A stretch of 5,323 bases of DNA from an uncultured Collinsella sp. (GTDB taxonomy: Bacteria; Actinomycetota; Coriobacteriia; Coriobacteriales; Coriobacteriaceae). Under the pieces are notes generated by a model. That model had not been told where the DNA came from and searched no databases. It saw nothing but the letters and a program-made list of their open reading frames with translations. Both the position numbers and the translations under genes were made by a program. The stretch is taken from the NCBI GenBank assembly GCA_900549335.1, contig UROJ01000112.1, forward strand, positions 1 to 5,323, given 5' to 3'. This document shows positions 1 to 5,323 of the stretch, in pieces (the first letter of the stretch is position 1; each line of letters begins with the position of its first letter).

Positions 1-15
1 AACATGTGTGCGTAT

Positions 16-29
16 AGAACAAGTGTTCG
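16..29. promoter_or_regulatory. Candidate LexA (SOS) operator
   Basis: The site reads A-GAAC-AAGT-GTTC-G. It matches the Gram-positive/actinobacterial SOS box core GAAC-RNRY-GTTC at every constrained position, and the right flank GTTCGA also fits the longer mycobacterial form. Only the left flank (TA instead of TC) deviates. It lies between a hairpin and the window edge, so a controlled gene would most likely start to the left, on the minus strand. On that strand TTGTTC (22 down to 17), inside the box, could serve as a -35, with the -10 just outside the window. A core match of this strength is still expected a few times by chance in a 2-Mb genome, so this remains a candidate. Confidence 0.4.
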
Positions 30-30
30 A

Positions 31-73
31 ACTACCACGAAGGGCGCCTGTGAACTGCGCCCTTCGTGGTAGT
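31..73. terminator. Perfect 17-bp hairpin, probable terminator
   Basis: The left arm at 31-47 and right arm at 57-73 are exact reverse complements over 17 bp, around a 9-nt loop (48-56). The stem is GC-rich in its inner part. The minus-strand peptidase gene stops at 89, so the hairpin begins about 15 nt downstream of it and would suit its terminator. The only T run next to the stem is on the plus strand (TTTT at 73-76), which also fits a plus-strand transcript arriving from the left. On the minus strand the bases after the stem are TCGAACAC, a poor U-tract. It may work in both directions. Confidence 0.65.
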
Positions 74-88
74 TTTGCTTGCCGTGCC

Positions 89-3000
89 TTAGCCCAGCAG
101 GTCGACTACGTTGAAGCCGGCGTTGCTCTTGGCGATGACTTCGCGGCTGCCAAAGACGCAGGTGGGCGATTCGGCTGCGATACGCGCCACGTCGGCGCCG
201 AGCGAGCGCAGCTCACCGGGCGTGGCGGCGAGCATCTGGGCGCGACGCTCCTCGCGCGCATGCGAATCGAGCCCGGCCAGGTAGGTCGTGTTGCGGCGCT
301 TGGTGAGCGCATACGGCTTCACCGGCGCGTCCATGCCGCTCACGCAGCTCACGATAAAGCCCTCAAAGGCGGCCTCGTCGGGCTCAAAGCTGCCAAGCCA
401 TGCACCCGCGCGCTTCACGCGCTCAATCGAAGGATCGATCGCCGGGTCGCGGTAGGTGTAGAACGCCGTCTGGCGCTCGCCGGCTGCGCGGAATCCGCAG
501 CCGTACGCACCGCCCTTCACGCGAATCTCGTTCCACAGGTAATCGTAGGAGAGCGCGTTGGCAGCCACGGCCCAGGCGCCCGTCACGTCGATGCCCAGGC
601 GACGCGGGTCGCACGCGCTTGCCGCAAAGCAGATATCGCTGGGGATGACGAAAGCCTCGTGGCGGTCGCGCGGCGTCGGCACCACGAGAGCGTCGCGGCC
701 GGTATCGGCACCATCGCCCGCACCCAGCCCCAGGTCGCCCGCGGCATCCCAGTATGCGTCAAAGTCCTCGTTGCTGCCGGTAAAGCTCGCCATGCAGCCA
801 TCGGCCACAAAGATACGCTCCGCCAGCTCGGCAAGCTTGGTACGCAGCCCGTCCACGCGCTCGTCAAAGTGCTCGAGCAGATCGCGCAGGAACAGGTAGA
901 AATCCACGCCCGAAAGCTGCTCGCGCACCACGGCCGAAGGCGAGCTGTAGCTCATCGCGCGACCGAGCGCCGCCGAGTGGCCGTTGTTGATAAAGCCCTG
1001 CTCAAGCCCAATGCGAATCTGCGTGAGCACGTCGCGCACGCGGTCGGCGTCGGCGTCTGCCAAAAGCGTGCTCGACCACACCTCGCGCGGCAGACTCGCC
1101 AGCGCATCGATCTTCTCGGACAGGGCGCCGGCGCTCACCAGCAGGTAGGGGCGCACGCCGTCCACTTCGGGCTGGGTCATGACCTCGGTCGTAAAGCTCA
1201 AAAAGCCGAGCTTGCCAGCGAGCAAGTTGTCGAGTTCCTCGGCCGAGTGCTCGCGCGTGGGCAGCTGCTTAAGCAGGCGGCAGAGCAGTGTCACATAAGG
1301 CAGGTCCTCAAACGCGACGCAGCTCAGGTCGAAATACTGCATGGCGTAGGCCAGACGGTTGGTGGGGATGCCGTGGCGCAGGCAGGGGATGGGCGCGGTC
1401 GTGTCCACGACCAGCGGCGGCTCGGGGCGCGCCTCGCCAATGTCGGACACGCGCAGGCGCGGCAGCGTGGCCTTGGCCTCGGGCGTGTCTTCCGCCTCCT
1501 GCGCGGCACGCAGCGCGGCCGTGCGCTCGACCACGTCGGCCAGCTCGGCATCGGTCATGGCATCGCGCTTGGCTGCCAGCTCGGCGGCCTCGGCACCCTC
1601 CGAACCCTCGGCGGCGTCCACCGGCACCAGCTCGACCAGTGCCATGTGATCGTTTTCCAGCACCAGATCGCGCAGCAGGTCCTCAAAGTAGCTGCCGTCC
1701 AGCTCGCCACGCAGCTCCTCGTACACCGGGCCGTACTTGAGCGCCAGCGTCGCGGCGTCGTCATCGTAGAGCCAGGTGCTCAGCGCATCGCATGCAATGG
1801 CCACGCCGTCGGCGATACCGTAGTCGCGCTGGCGCAGATCGTACTCGTTGCTGCTGATGATAGCTTCCAGGCGCTCGCGCGGAACGCCGTGCTCGCACAG
1901 GTCGCGGCAGGCGTCCTGGAACACGCGACGCAGCTCGCGCGCCACGCCGGGCTGCGCGTTTTGCAGCATGATGAGCTCGTAGGGCTGCAGGCTCTCGGCC
2001 GCGGTATAGCTCACCACGTTGCCGCCCAGGCCGGCGGCCAGAATGGCCTTCTTAACCGGTGCTTCGTTGGAGCCCAGCAACGCCTCGAACAGGATATCCG
2101 CCGCGATCGTGCGCTTACGGTCGAGCGCGCTGCCCAGCACCAGGCCCAGGCCCACCAGGGCGTTCTCGGGCGTGGTGGCCATCTCGACGCGCTTATACTC
2201 GCAGGTCACGGGCGCCTGCACGCCCAGCGGATTGGGCGCCAGCGTGGACGGGTCCTCGCTGGCGGCAACGGCTGCGTCCATGCGGCGGCTCGCGGCACTC
2301 GGCTGCGACAGATAACGCTCGTCCAAAAAGGCCAGCGCGCGGTCCACGTCCAGGTCGCCGTAGAGCGTTATATAAGAGTTGGAAGGATTGTAGTGGCGCG
2401 CGTGCGTGTCCAGGAACTGCTCGTAGGTGAGCGCGGGGATCGCGCGCGGGTCGCCACCGCTCTCGTGTGCATAGGCGGTGTCGGGGTAGAGCGCGGCGTT
2501 GACGGCGTCGTCCAGCACGCTCATGGGGTCGGACAGCGCGCCCTTCATCTCGTTGAACACCACGCCGTTATAGCGCAGCGTGCCCTCGCGTAGGCTCGCG
2601 GCGCCGCCCTCGCCCTCGGCGCCCTTCGGCAGGCCCAGCTCGTAGTGCCAGCCCTCCTGCTCAAAAATGGTGGGTTTGGTATAGATGGCCGGGTTGAACA
2701 CCGCGTCCAGGTACACGTCCATCAGGTTGTACAAATCCTGCTCGTTGGTGGTGGCAACGGGGTAGATGGTCTTGTCGGGGTAGGTCATGGCGTTGAGGAA
2801 CGTCTGCATGGAGCTCTTGATCAGGTCGACAAACGGCTCCTTGACGGGGAACTTGGCCGACCCACACAGCACCGAGTGCTCAAGAATATGGAACACACCG
2901 GTGGAATCGGCCGGCGGCGTCTTAAAGCCAATGGCAAAAGCCTTGTTTTCGTCGTCGCACGCCAGGTACAGCAGGCGAGCGCCCGAGGCGGTGTGGCGAA

Positions 3001-3127
3001 GCACGTAGGCATCCGAGTCGAGCTCGGGCACGGTCTCGCAGCGCTCGACGGTAAAACCGTGGCAGGTGGTGCCGGGCACCAGCAGCGCGGCGGCAGCGGC
3101 GCGCGGGTCGGTTGAGGTGGTAGGCAT
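89..3127 (-). CDS. M16C family zinc metallopeptidase (PreP/Cym1-like, insulinase superfamily)
   Basis: This is a 1012-aa member of the M16C (presequence protease) branch of the insulinase superfamily, which degrades unstructured peptides inside a closed two-half chamber. The inverted zinc motif HILEH is at residues 80-84 (ligands His80 and His84, catalytic Glu83; DNA 2876-2890). The distal zinc ligand is Glu193 in VVFNEMKGA. The order suggested by family knowledge is an N-terminal M16 catalytic domain (about 40-250), an inactive M16 domain (about 250-490), an acidic Ala/Glu-rich hinge (about 503-552), an M16C-associated region (about 570-790) and a last M16 domain (about 820-990). Arg869 and Tyr875 in IRVKGGAYG match the substrate-anchoring Arg/Tyr pair of PreP. 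No signal peptide or membrane segment is visible, so it is probably cytosolic. The frame stays open upstream to 3418, but the ATG at 3127 has a good Shine-Dalgarno, and the upstream part overlaps repeats and does not resemble the family. It appears monocistronic. The function is confident at family level; the natural substrate is unknown. Confidence 0.95.
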   Translation of the reverse strand: MPTTSTDPRAAAAALLVPGTTCHGFTVERCETVPELDSDAYVLRHTASGARLLYLACDDENKAFAIGFKTPPADSTGVFHILEHSVLCGSAKFPVKEPFVDLIKSSMQTFLNAMTYPDKTIYPVATTNEQDLYNLMDVYLDAVFNPAIYTKPTIFEQEGWHYELGLPKGAEGEGGAASLREGTLRYNGVVFNEMKGALSDPMSVLDDAVNAALYPDTAYAHESGGDPRAIPALTYEQFLDTHARHYNPSNSYITLYGDLDVDRALAFLDERYLSQPSAASRRMDAAVAASEDPSTLAPNPLGVQAPVTCEYKRVEMATTPENALVGLGLVLGSALDRKRTIAADILFEALLGSNEAPVKKAILAAGLGGNVVSYTAAESLQPYELIMLQNAQPGVARELRRVFQDACRDLCEHGVPRERLEAIISSNEYDLRQRDYGIADGVAIACDALSTWLYDDDAATLALKYGPVYEELRGELDGSYFEDLLRDLVLENDHMALVELVPVDAAEGSEGAEAAELAAKRDAMTDAELADVVERTAALRAAQEAEDTPEAKATLPRLRVSDIGEARPEPPLVVDTTAPIPCLRHGIPTNRLAYAMQYFDLSCVAFEDLPYVTLLCRLLKQLPTREHSAEELDNLLAGKLGFLSFTTEVMTQPEVDGVRPYLLVSAGALSEKIDALASLPREVWSSTLLADADADRVRDVLTQIRIGLEQGFINNGHSAALGRAMSYSSPSAVVREQLSGVDFYLFLRDLLEHFDERVDGLRTKLAELAERIFVADGCMASFTGSNEDFDAYWDAAGDLGLGAGDGADTGRDALVVPTPRDRHEAFVIPSDICFAASACDPRRLGIDVTGAWAVAANALSYDYLWNEIRVKGGAYGCGFRAAGERQTAFYTYRDPAIDPSIERVKRAGAWLGSFEPDEAAFEGFIVSCVSGMDAPVKPYALTKRRNTTYLAGLDSHAREERRAQMLAATPGELRSLGADVARIAAESPTCVFGSREVIAKSNAGFNVVDLLG

Positions 3128-3134
3128 ATGCAGT

Positions 3135-3141
3135 CTCCTTT
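3135..3141 (-). promoter_or_regulatory. Ribosome binding site of the M16C peptidase
   Basis: The minus strand reads AAAGGAG, then 7 nt (ACTGCAT), then ATG at 3127. This near-ideal Shine-Dalgarno decides the start and rules out the 97-codon upstream extension. Just 5' of it (3144-3159) is a small GC hairpin, CGCCCC/GGGGCG with a 4-nt loop, which could affect access to the site, but it is short. Confidence 0.85.
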
Positions 3142-3179
3142 GACGCCCCAGCGGGGGCGAATCGAGTCGAATCCTCGAG

Positions 3180-3195
3180 AGTATACCCATATGGG
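3180..3195 (-). promoter_or_regulatory. Weak -10 candidate with adjoining 10-bp palindrome
   Basis: On the minus strand TATACT (3185 down to 3180) matches 5 of 6 bases of the sigma70 -10 box, and a start about 7 nt further on would give a leader of roughly 45 nt before the peptidase ATG. I see no convincing -35 at 16-18 nt spacing. Directly upstream of the -10, in the spacer, is the perfect palindrome CCCATATGGG (3186-3195), placed where a repressor could act. Both calls are tentative. Confidence 0.3.
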
Positions 3196-3262
3196 GCCGC
3201 GACTCTGCGGCGAACTGACGACGATGCAGCCGGATTGGGCATAGGCCCCGCGTGACCGCCGC

Positions 3263-3389
3263 ACGAGCGTGGAAATTTGGACACTCGCCAAACGAGCGTG
3301 GACTTTCGGGCGAAATCGGCCGCCAAAAGCCCCAAAAACCGTCCAAATATCCACTCTCGATATCCGACCCTCCGAAAATCCTCGCTCGT
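3263..3389. repeat. Four-unit repeat cluster symmetric about position 3326
   Basis: Four copies of a unit close to CGAGNGNGGANNTTNGG are present: two on the plus strand (starting 3264 and 3293) and two on the minus strand (starting 3388 and 3359, reading leftwards). The spacing is 29 nt within each pair, and both pairs are symmetric about 3326. The plus copies share the exact 11-mer ACGAGCGTGGA (3263-3273 and 3292-3302). The closest inverted matches are 3264-3281 with 3342-3359 (16 of 18) and 3292-3309 with 3372-3389 (16 of 18), which makes the two pairs interleaved rather than simply nested. It could be an interspersed palindromic (REP/BIME-like) element, a structured RNA or an operator cluster. 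I cannot tell which from one copy. Confidence 0.6.
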
Positions 3390-3401
3390 CCATCACTCGC
3401 G

Positions 3402-3476
3402 TATCTCTCGTCTCTCATTCGTCTCTAATATGAGAGATGACAGGAAGATGAGAGAAAAATATGAGAGATAACTGAG
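3402..3476. repeat. GAGAGATA module, copy 1 (upstream of promoter)
   Basis: This unit starts with TATCTCTC (3402-3409) and further pyrimidine motifs (TCTCTC 3411-3416, GTCTCT 3421-3426), and ends with three purine motifs on the same strand: GAGAGATG (3432), GAGAGAAA (3450) and GAGAGATA (3463), spaced 18 and 13 nt. TCTCTCAT (3411-3418) and ATGAGAGA (3430-3437) are exact inverted repeats. By hand alignment, 3432-3476 matches 3597-3642 at about 38 of 46 positions with one gap and ends in the identical 14-mer GAGAGATAACTGAG, so this module is a diverged duplicate of the one at 3567-3642. Confidence 0.7.
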
Positions 3477-3498
3477 CAGCAAAGAGACAGGCAATCAT

Positions 3499-3515
3499 GG
3501 TATTGTCTCAATACC
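3499..3515. promoter_or_regulatory. 17-bp palindrome, operator-like
   Basis: GGTATTG-TCT-CAATACC is a perfect 7-bp inverted repeat around a 3-nt centre. It ends two bases before the predicted -35 box of the plus-strand gene. The size and placement suit a dimeric transcription factor site. As RNA it would be a small hairpin, but it lies upstream of the predicted transcription start, so a protein-binding role is more likely. Confidence 0.45.
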
Positions 3516-3517
3516 GA

Positions 3518-3545
3518 TTGTTCTACCAGCAAAAATATGTATAAA
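3518..3545 (+). promoter_or_regulatory. Predicted sigma70-type promoter of the AlbA_2 gene
   Basis: The -35 candidate TTGTTC (3518-3523) and the -10 candidate TATAAA (3540-3545) are separated by 16 nt, with an A/T-rich spacer end. Transcription would start near 3552 and give a leader of about 150 nt that contains the long hairpin of module copy 2. The promoter sits between the two GAGAGATA modules and just downstream of the 17-bp palindrome, which suggests regulation. Confidence 0.5.
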
Positions 3546-3566
3546 TGAAGCAAATGGTAGACATTC

Positions 3567-3642
3567 CATCTCTATCTATCTTTCTATCTCTAAGCCGAGA
3601 GATAGAAAGATAGATGAGAGATAATTACGAGAGATAACTGAG
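3567..3642. repeat. GAGAGATA module, copy 2, with 24-bp hairpin in the leader
   Basis: The left arm 3574-3591 and right arm 3598-3615 are exact reverse complements over 18 bp around the loop AAGCCG (3592-3597). After a single bulged G (3616), six more pairs follow (3568-3573 with 3617-3622). Purine motifs GAGAGATA occur at 3597, 3616 and 3629, spaced 19 and 13 nt, nearly as in copy 1, and another GAGAGA lies at 3640. The stem is A/T-rich and no T run follows it, so it is not a standard terminator. It should form in the 5' leader of the downstream mRNA or act as a DNA operator. Confidence 0.7.
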
Positions 3643-3686
3643 AGACGAGGGAAATCTATCCGTGGCATTCTCCGCAGGACCGAGCG

Positions 3687-3692
3687 AAAGGA
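3687..3692 (+). promoter_or_regulatory. Ribosome binding site deciding the AlbA_2 start
   Basis: AAAGGA lies 7 nt before the ATG at 3700. An in-frame GTG at 3694 is only one base from this site and therefore too close to be the start. Confidence 0.8.
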
Positions 3693-3699
3693 CGTGCAG

Positions 3700-5166
3700 A
3701 TGAACGAAAACGAGCTGACCGGTCTGCTTGAGTCTTTAAGGCGTATGGGCTCGGATGACCTTAGCGTCGAAGTAAAAGAGAGCGCCATGACGCTTTCCCG
3801 CGACGTATGGGAAACGGTCAGCGCTTTCGCAAACACCGCCGGCGGCATCATCGTGCTCGGAGTGAGCGAGCGCGCGGGTTTTGTCCCAGTTGCAAACTTT
3901 GAGACCGAGAAGGTGCTCAACCAATTCGTGGCGGGCATGGGCGATGCTGGCGGTCGCGGAAAGCTGGCCAATCCGCCCAAATACACCATTGAGCGCGTGG
4001 GGCTTCGGGGGACCGTTGTTCTCGTTATCACGATTGAGGAGCTCGACCCGTCGAGCAAGCCTTGCTATGTCATAGAGCGGGGCGCTCAAGGTGGCAGCTA
4101 CAAACGCATCGATGACAAAGATGTCCCGCTTTCGTCGACCGAGGTTTTGGCACTGTCGTCATACGAACGGACGAGTCCTAGCGATCGCGATGCGGTGCCC
4201 GGCACGAGTGTGGGCGATCTCGACGAGTCGCTGGTCGACCGCACGATAGAGCGTGCCTATTCGTTGACGCCTCGAGCGATGCGCGGTGCGGCGGACAAGA
4301 AGACAAAGATGGAGCGTCTGAATTTCCTCGACTTCCAGGGCAATGTTACCAAGGCCGGCCTCCTTGCCGCGGGCGTTTACCCTCAGCAGTTCTATCCCAA
4401 GCTCTTCATTGATGTGGCTGTCCACGTGGGAACTCAAAAGGGAGCTGCGGGGCCACTAAGGTTCATGGACCGCACAATCTGTGAGGGAACGTTGGGCGAG
4501 ATGATCTCGGATGCCGTCGCAGCCGTCGCCAAGAATTTGCGGCGAACCTCGATCGTCCAAGGCGTCTCGCGTGTCGACTCGCTTGAGATTCCCGAGGAGG
4601 TTCTGCGCGAAGCAATCGCCAACGCCGTAATCCATCGAGAATACGGGGATCGGTTCTGTGGACAATCGATTGCCGTCGACGTCTTTGATGATCGTGTCGA
4701 GGTGACGAATCCTGGCGGCCTTTACGGGGGAAAGACTCGCGAGAACTTGTTTGACGGCAGCTCCCGATGCCGTAACGCGACGCTTGTGAAGCTCATGTCG
4801 ATTGTCCCGCTGCCGGATGGCGCAGGTTCGCCGGCTGAGGGCAATGGCTCGGGCATCCCGATGATGATCGATGCCATGCGCGCGCATGGTCTGGCCGAGC
4901 CCCTGTTCTGCCCGGGATTCGATCGGTTCAAGGTCGTACTTTACCGTTCAAAGATCGAGTCGGTCGATCATGGCGGGGGCTTAATTGTGACGGCACTCAA
5001 ACACTACGGCGAGCTGGGGACGCGCGAGCTGGCAGAGCGCACAGGGCTCACAATTTCCCAGGTTAGGTCGCGCGTCAACGCGCTCATTGCTCAAGGCGAG
5101 CTTGAGCCCACGGCGCCGGCGACGAGCCGCAACCGCAAGTATCGACTGTCGGAGTGCGTGGGATAG
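3700..5166 (+). CDS. AlbA_2 (Schlafen-type) / GHKL ATPase-like / winged-helix protein, putative transcriptional regulator
   Basis: This is a complete 488-aa protein of the COG2865 type. Residues about 10-150 form an AlbA_2 nucleic-acid-binding domain, recognised by the sequence DVWETVSAFANTAGGIIVLGV (35-55). A linker follows, then a GHKL/HATPase_c-like segment (about 298-415): an N-box-like EAIANAVIHREY (Glu304, Asn308), VEVTNPGG (333-340) and the glycine-rich GNGSGIP (381-387). Residues about 427-485 are a winged helix: LGTRELAERTGLTISQVRSR is the helix-turn-helix and KYRL lies in the wing. Such proteins are usually annotated as ATP-binding proteins or transcriptional regulators; experimentally assigned roles are few, and some members occur near defence genes. 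No signal peptide or membrane segment is seen, so it is cytosolic. It appears monocistronic, with a regulated-looking promoter. Its composition is somewhat less GC-rich than the peptidase gene, which would fit acquisition but does not prove it. Domain calls are confident; the function is not. Confidence 0.9.
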   Translation: MNENELTGLLESLRRMGSDDLSVEVKESAMTLSRDVWETVSAFANTAGGIIVLGVSERAGFVPVANFETEKVLNQFVAGMGDAGGRGKLANPPKYTIERVGLRGTVVLVITIEELDPSSKPCYVIERGAQGGSYKRIDDKDVPLSSTEVLALSSYERTSPSDRDAVPGTSVGDLDESLVDRTIERAYSLTPRAMRGAADKKTKMERLNFLDFQGNVTKAGLLAAGVYPQQFYPKLFIDVAVHVGTQKGAAGPLRFMDRTICEGTLGEMISDAVAAVAKNLRRTSIVQGVSRVDSLEIPEEVLREAIANAVIHREYGDRFCGQSIAVDVFDDRVEVTNPGGLYGGKTRENLFDGSSRCRNATLVKLMSIVPLPDGAGSPAEGNGSGIPMMIDAMRAHGLAEPLFCPGFDRFKVVLYRSKIESVDHGGGLIVTALKHYGELGTRELAERTGLTISQVRSRVNALIAQGELEPTAPATSRNRKYRLSECVG

Positions 5167-5171
5167 ATGCG

Positions 5172-5220
5172 TTAGTGGACGAGGCGACCCAATAATCGAC
5201 CCTCGATTGGCGTCCATTAA
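5172..5220. terminator. Structured inverted repeat after the AlbA_2 gene
   Basis: An outer stem pairs TTAGTGGACG (5172-5181) with CGTCCATTAA (5211-5220), ten pairs including one G-U. It encloses an inner 6-bp hairpin, AATCGA (5194-5199) with TCGATT (5203-5208), around a CCC loop. It begins 6 nt after the stop codon, the expected place for a terminator or 3'-end stabiliser. No T run follows on either strand, so intrinsic termination is uncertain. Confidence 0.4.
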
Positions 5221-5323
5221 GGTAAAGCGGTTGTTGCCCAGTCGACGGTGATGCTCAAGACTCGGCTTACGCCGGCATGGCCCCGAACCCGTCTATCAAG
5301 AACAGCCTAAGAACCAGCTTGAT
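5221..5323. other. Window end without a supported gene
   Basis: I see no gene with a start and ribosome binding site here. On the minus strand the frame entering at 5323 stays open for 18 codons and stops at TAA (5269-5267). It could be the tail of a convergent gene outside the window, but 18 codons with no recognisable motif do not allow a call. Confidence 0.5.

Larger units (their letters stand above)
3128..3699. other. 572-bp divergent intergenic region, non-coding
   Basis: No open frame here has a convincing start and protein-like composition. The region holds the upstream signals of the M16C gene (about 3135-3195), a stretch of about 65 bases (3196-3262) in which I see nothing, a repeat cluster (3263-3389), and the two GAGAGATA modules with the plus-strand promoter between them (3402-3642). 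Base composition drops from GC-rich near 3128-3340 to clearly AT-rich and purine/pyrimidine-strand-biased over about 3400-3660. Confidence 0.85.

Noticed and set aside
8..2593. 861-codon open frame on the plus strand
   Set aside because: It is antisense to the well-supported M16C gene. Its translation is Arg/His/Ala/Gln-rich with no recognisable domain, and it has no credible ribosome binding site. It is the usual shadow of a GC-rich gene.
2821..3396. 191-codon minus-strand frame overlapping the start of the M16C gene
   Set aside because: It overlaps the zinc-motif region in another frame and has low-complexity Arg/Pro/Ser-rich composition after the first 70 codons. The upstream part is repeat DNA.
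3128..3418. 97-codon N-terminal extension of the M16C frame
   Set aside because: The ATG at 3127 has a strong Shine-Dalgarno with 7-nt spacing, the extension is not needed for the family fold, and it runs through the repeat cluster at 3263-3389.
3567..3642. CRISPR-like or simple microsatellite array
   Set aside because: The units are too short and irregular, with no unique spacers of constant length. The TCTA-like runs form one arm of a specific inverted repeat rather than a uniform tandem repeat.
3694..3699. GTG start two codons upstream of the AlbA_2 ATG
   Set aside because: It lies one base from the AAAGGA Shine-Dalgarno, too close for initiation. The ATG at 3700 has the right spacing.
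3576..4089. Minus-strand frames antisense to the start of the AlbA_2 gene (160 and 117 codons)
   Set aside because: They lie opposite a clear AlbA_2 domain and read through the leader hairpin. No motif or ribosome binding site supports them.
5267..5323. 18-codon minus-strand open stretch ending in TAA at the window edge
   Set aside because: It is too short, has no family motif, and the plus strand is also open in one frame there. It cannot be called a gene tail from this window alone.

Overview
The window looks like chromosomal DNA from a high-GC anaerobic actinomycete. Coriobacteriia (Collinsella or a relative) is my best guess. This rests on the strongly G/C-biased third codon positions and on the pairing of a PreP-like M16C peptidase with an AlbA_2/GHKL/winged-helix protein; no marker gene here fixes the genus.

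Layout. Positions 1-88 are an intergenic end with a LexA-type SOS box candidate (16-29) and a perfect 17-bp hairpin (31-73). Positions 89-3127 on the minus strand hold a complete 1012-aa M16C metallopeptidase with an intact HxxEH zinc motif. Positions 3128-3699 are a 572-bp intergenic region between two divergent genes and are the most unusual part of the window. It contains a four-unit repeat cluster arranged symmetrically about position 3326, then two related ~75-bp GAGAGATA-rich modules that flank a predicted sigma70 promoter, with a 17-bp palindrome just upstream of that promoter. Positions 3700-5166 on the plus strand hold a complete 488-aa protein with an AlbA_2 (Schlafen-type) N-terminus, a GHKL-type ATPase-like segment and a C-terminal winged helix. 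Positions 5167-5323 are a non-coding tail with a structured inverted repeat.

The two proteins have no evident shared pathway. The peptidase is probably a housekeeping cytosolic peptide-degrading enzyme. The plus-strand protein belongs to a family usually annotated as putative transcriptional regulators or ATP-binding proteins. The duplicated operator-like modules around its promoter suggest that it, or another regulator, controls its own expression, perhaps by binding both modules. That link is inference.

I found no CRISPR array, tRNA, rRNA, insertion sequence or recognisable multi-gene defence system. The candidate novelty is the regulatory and repeat architecture of the 3263-3645 region.
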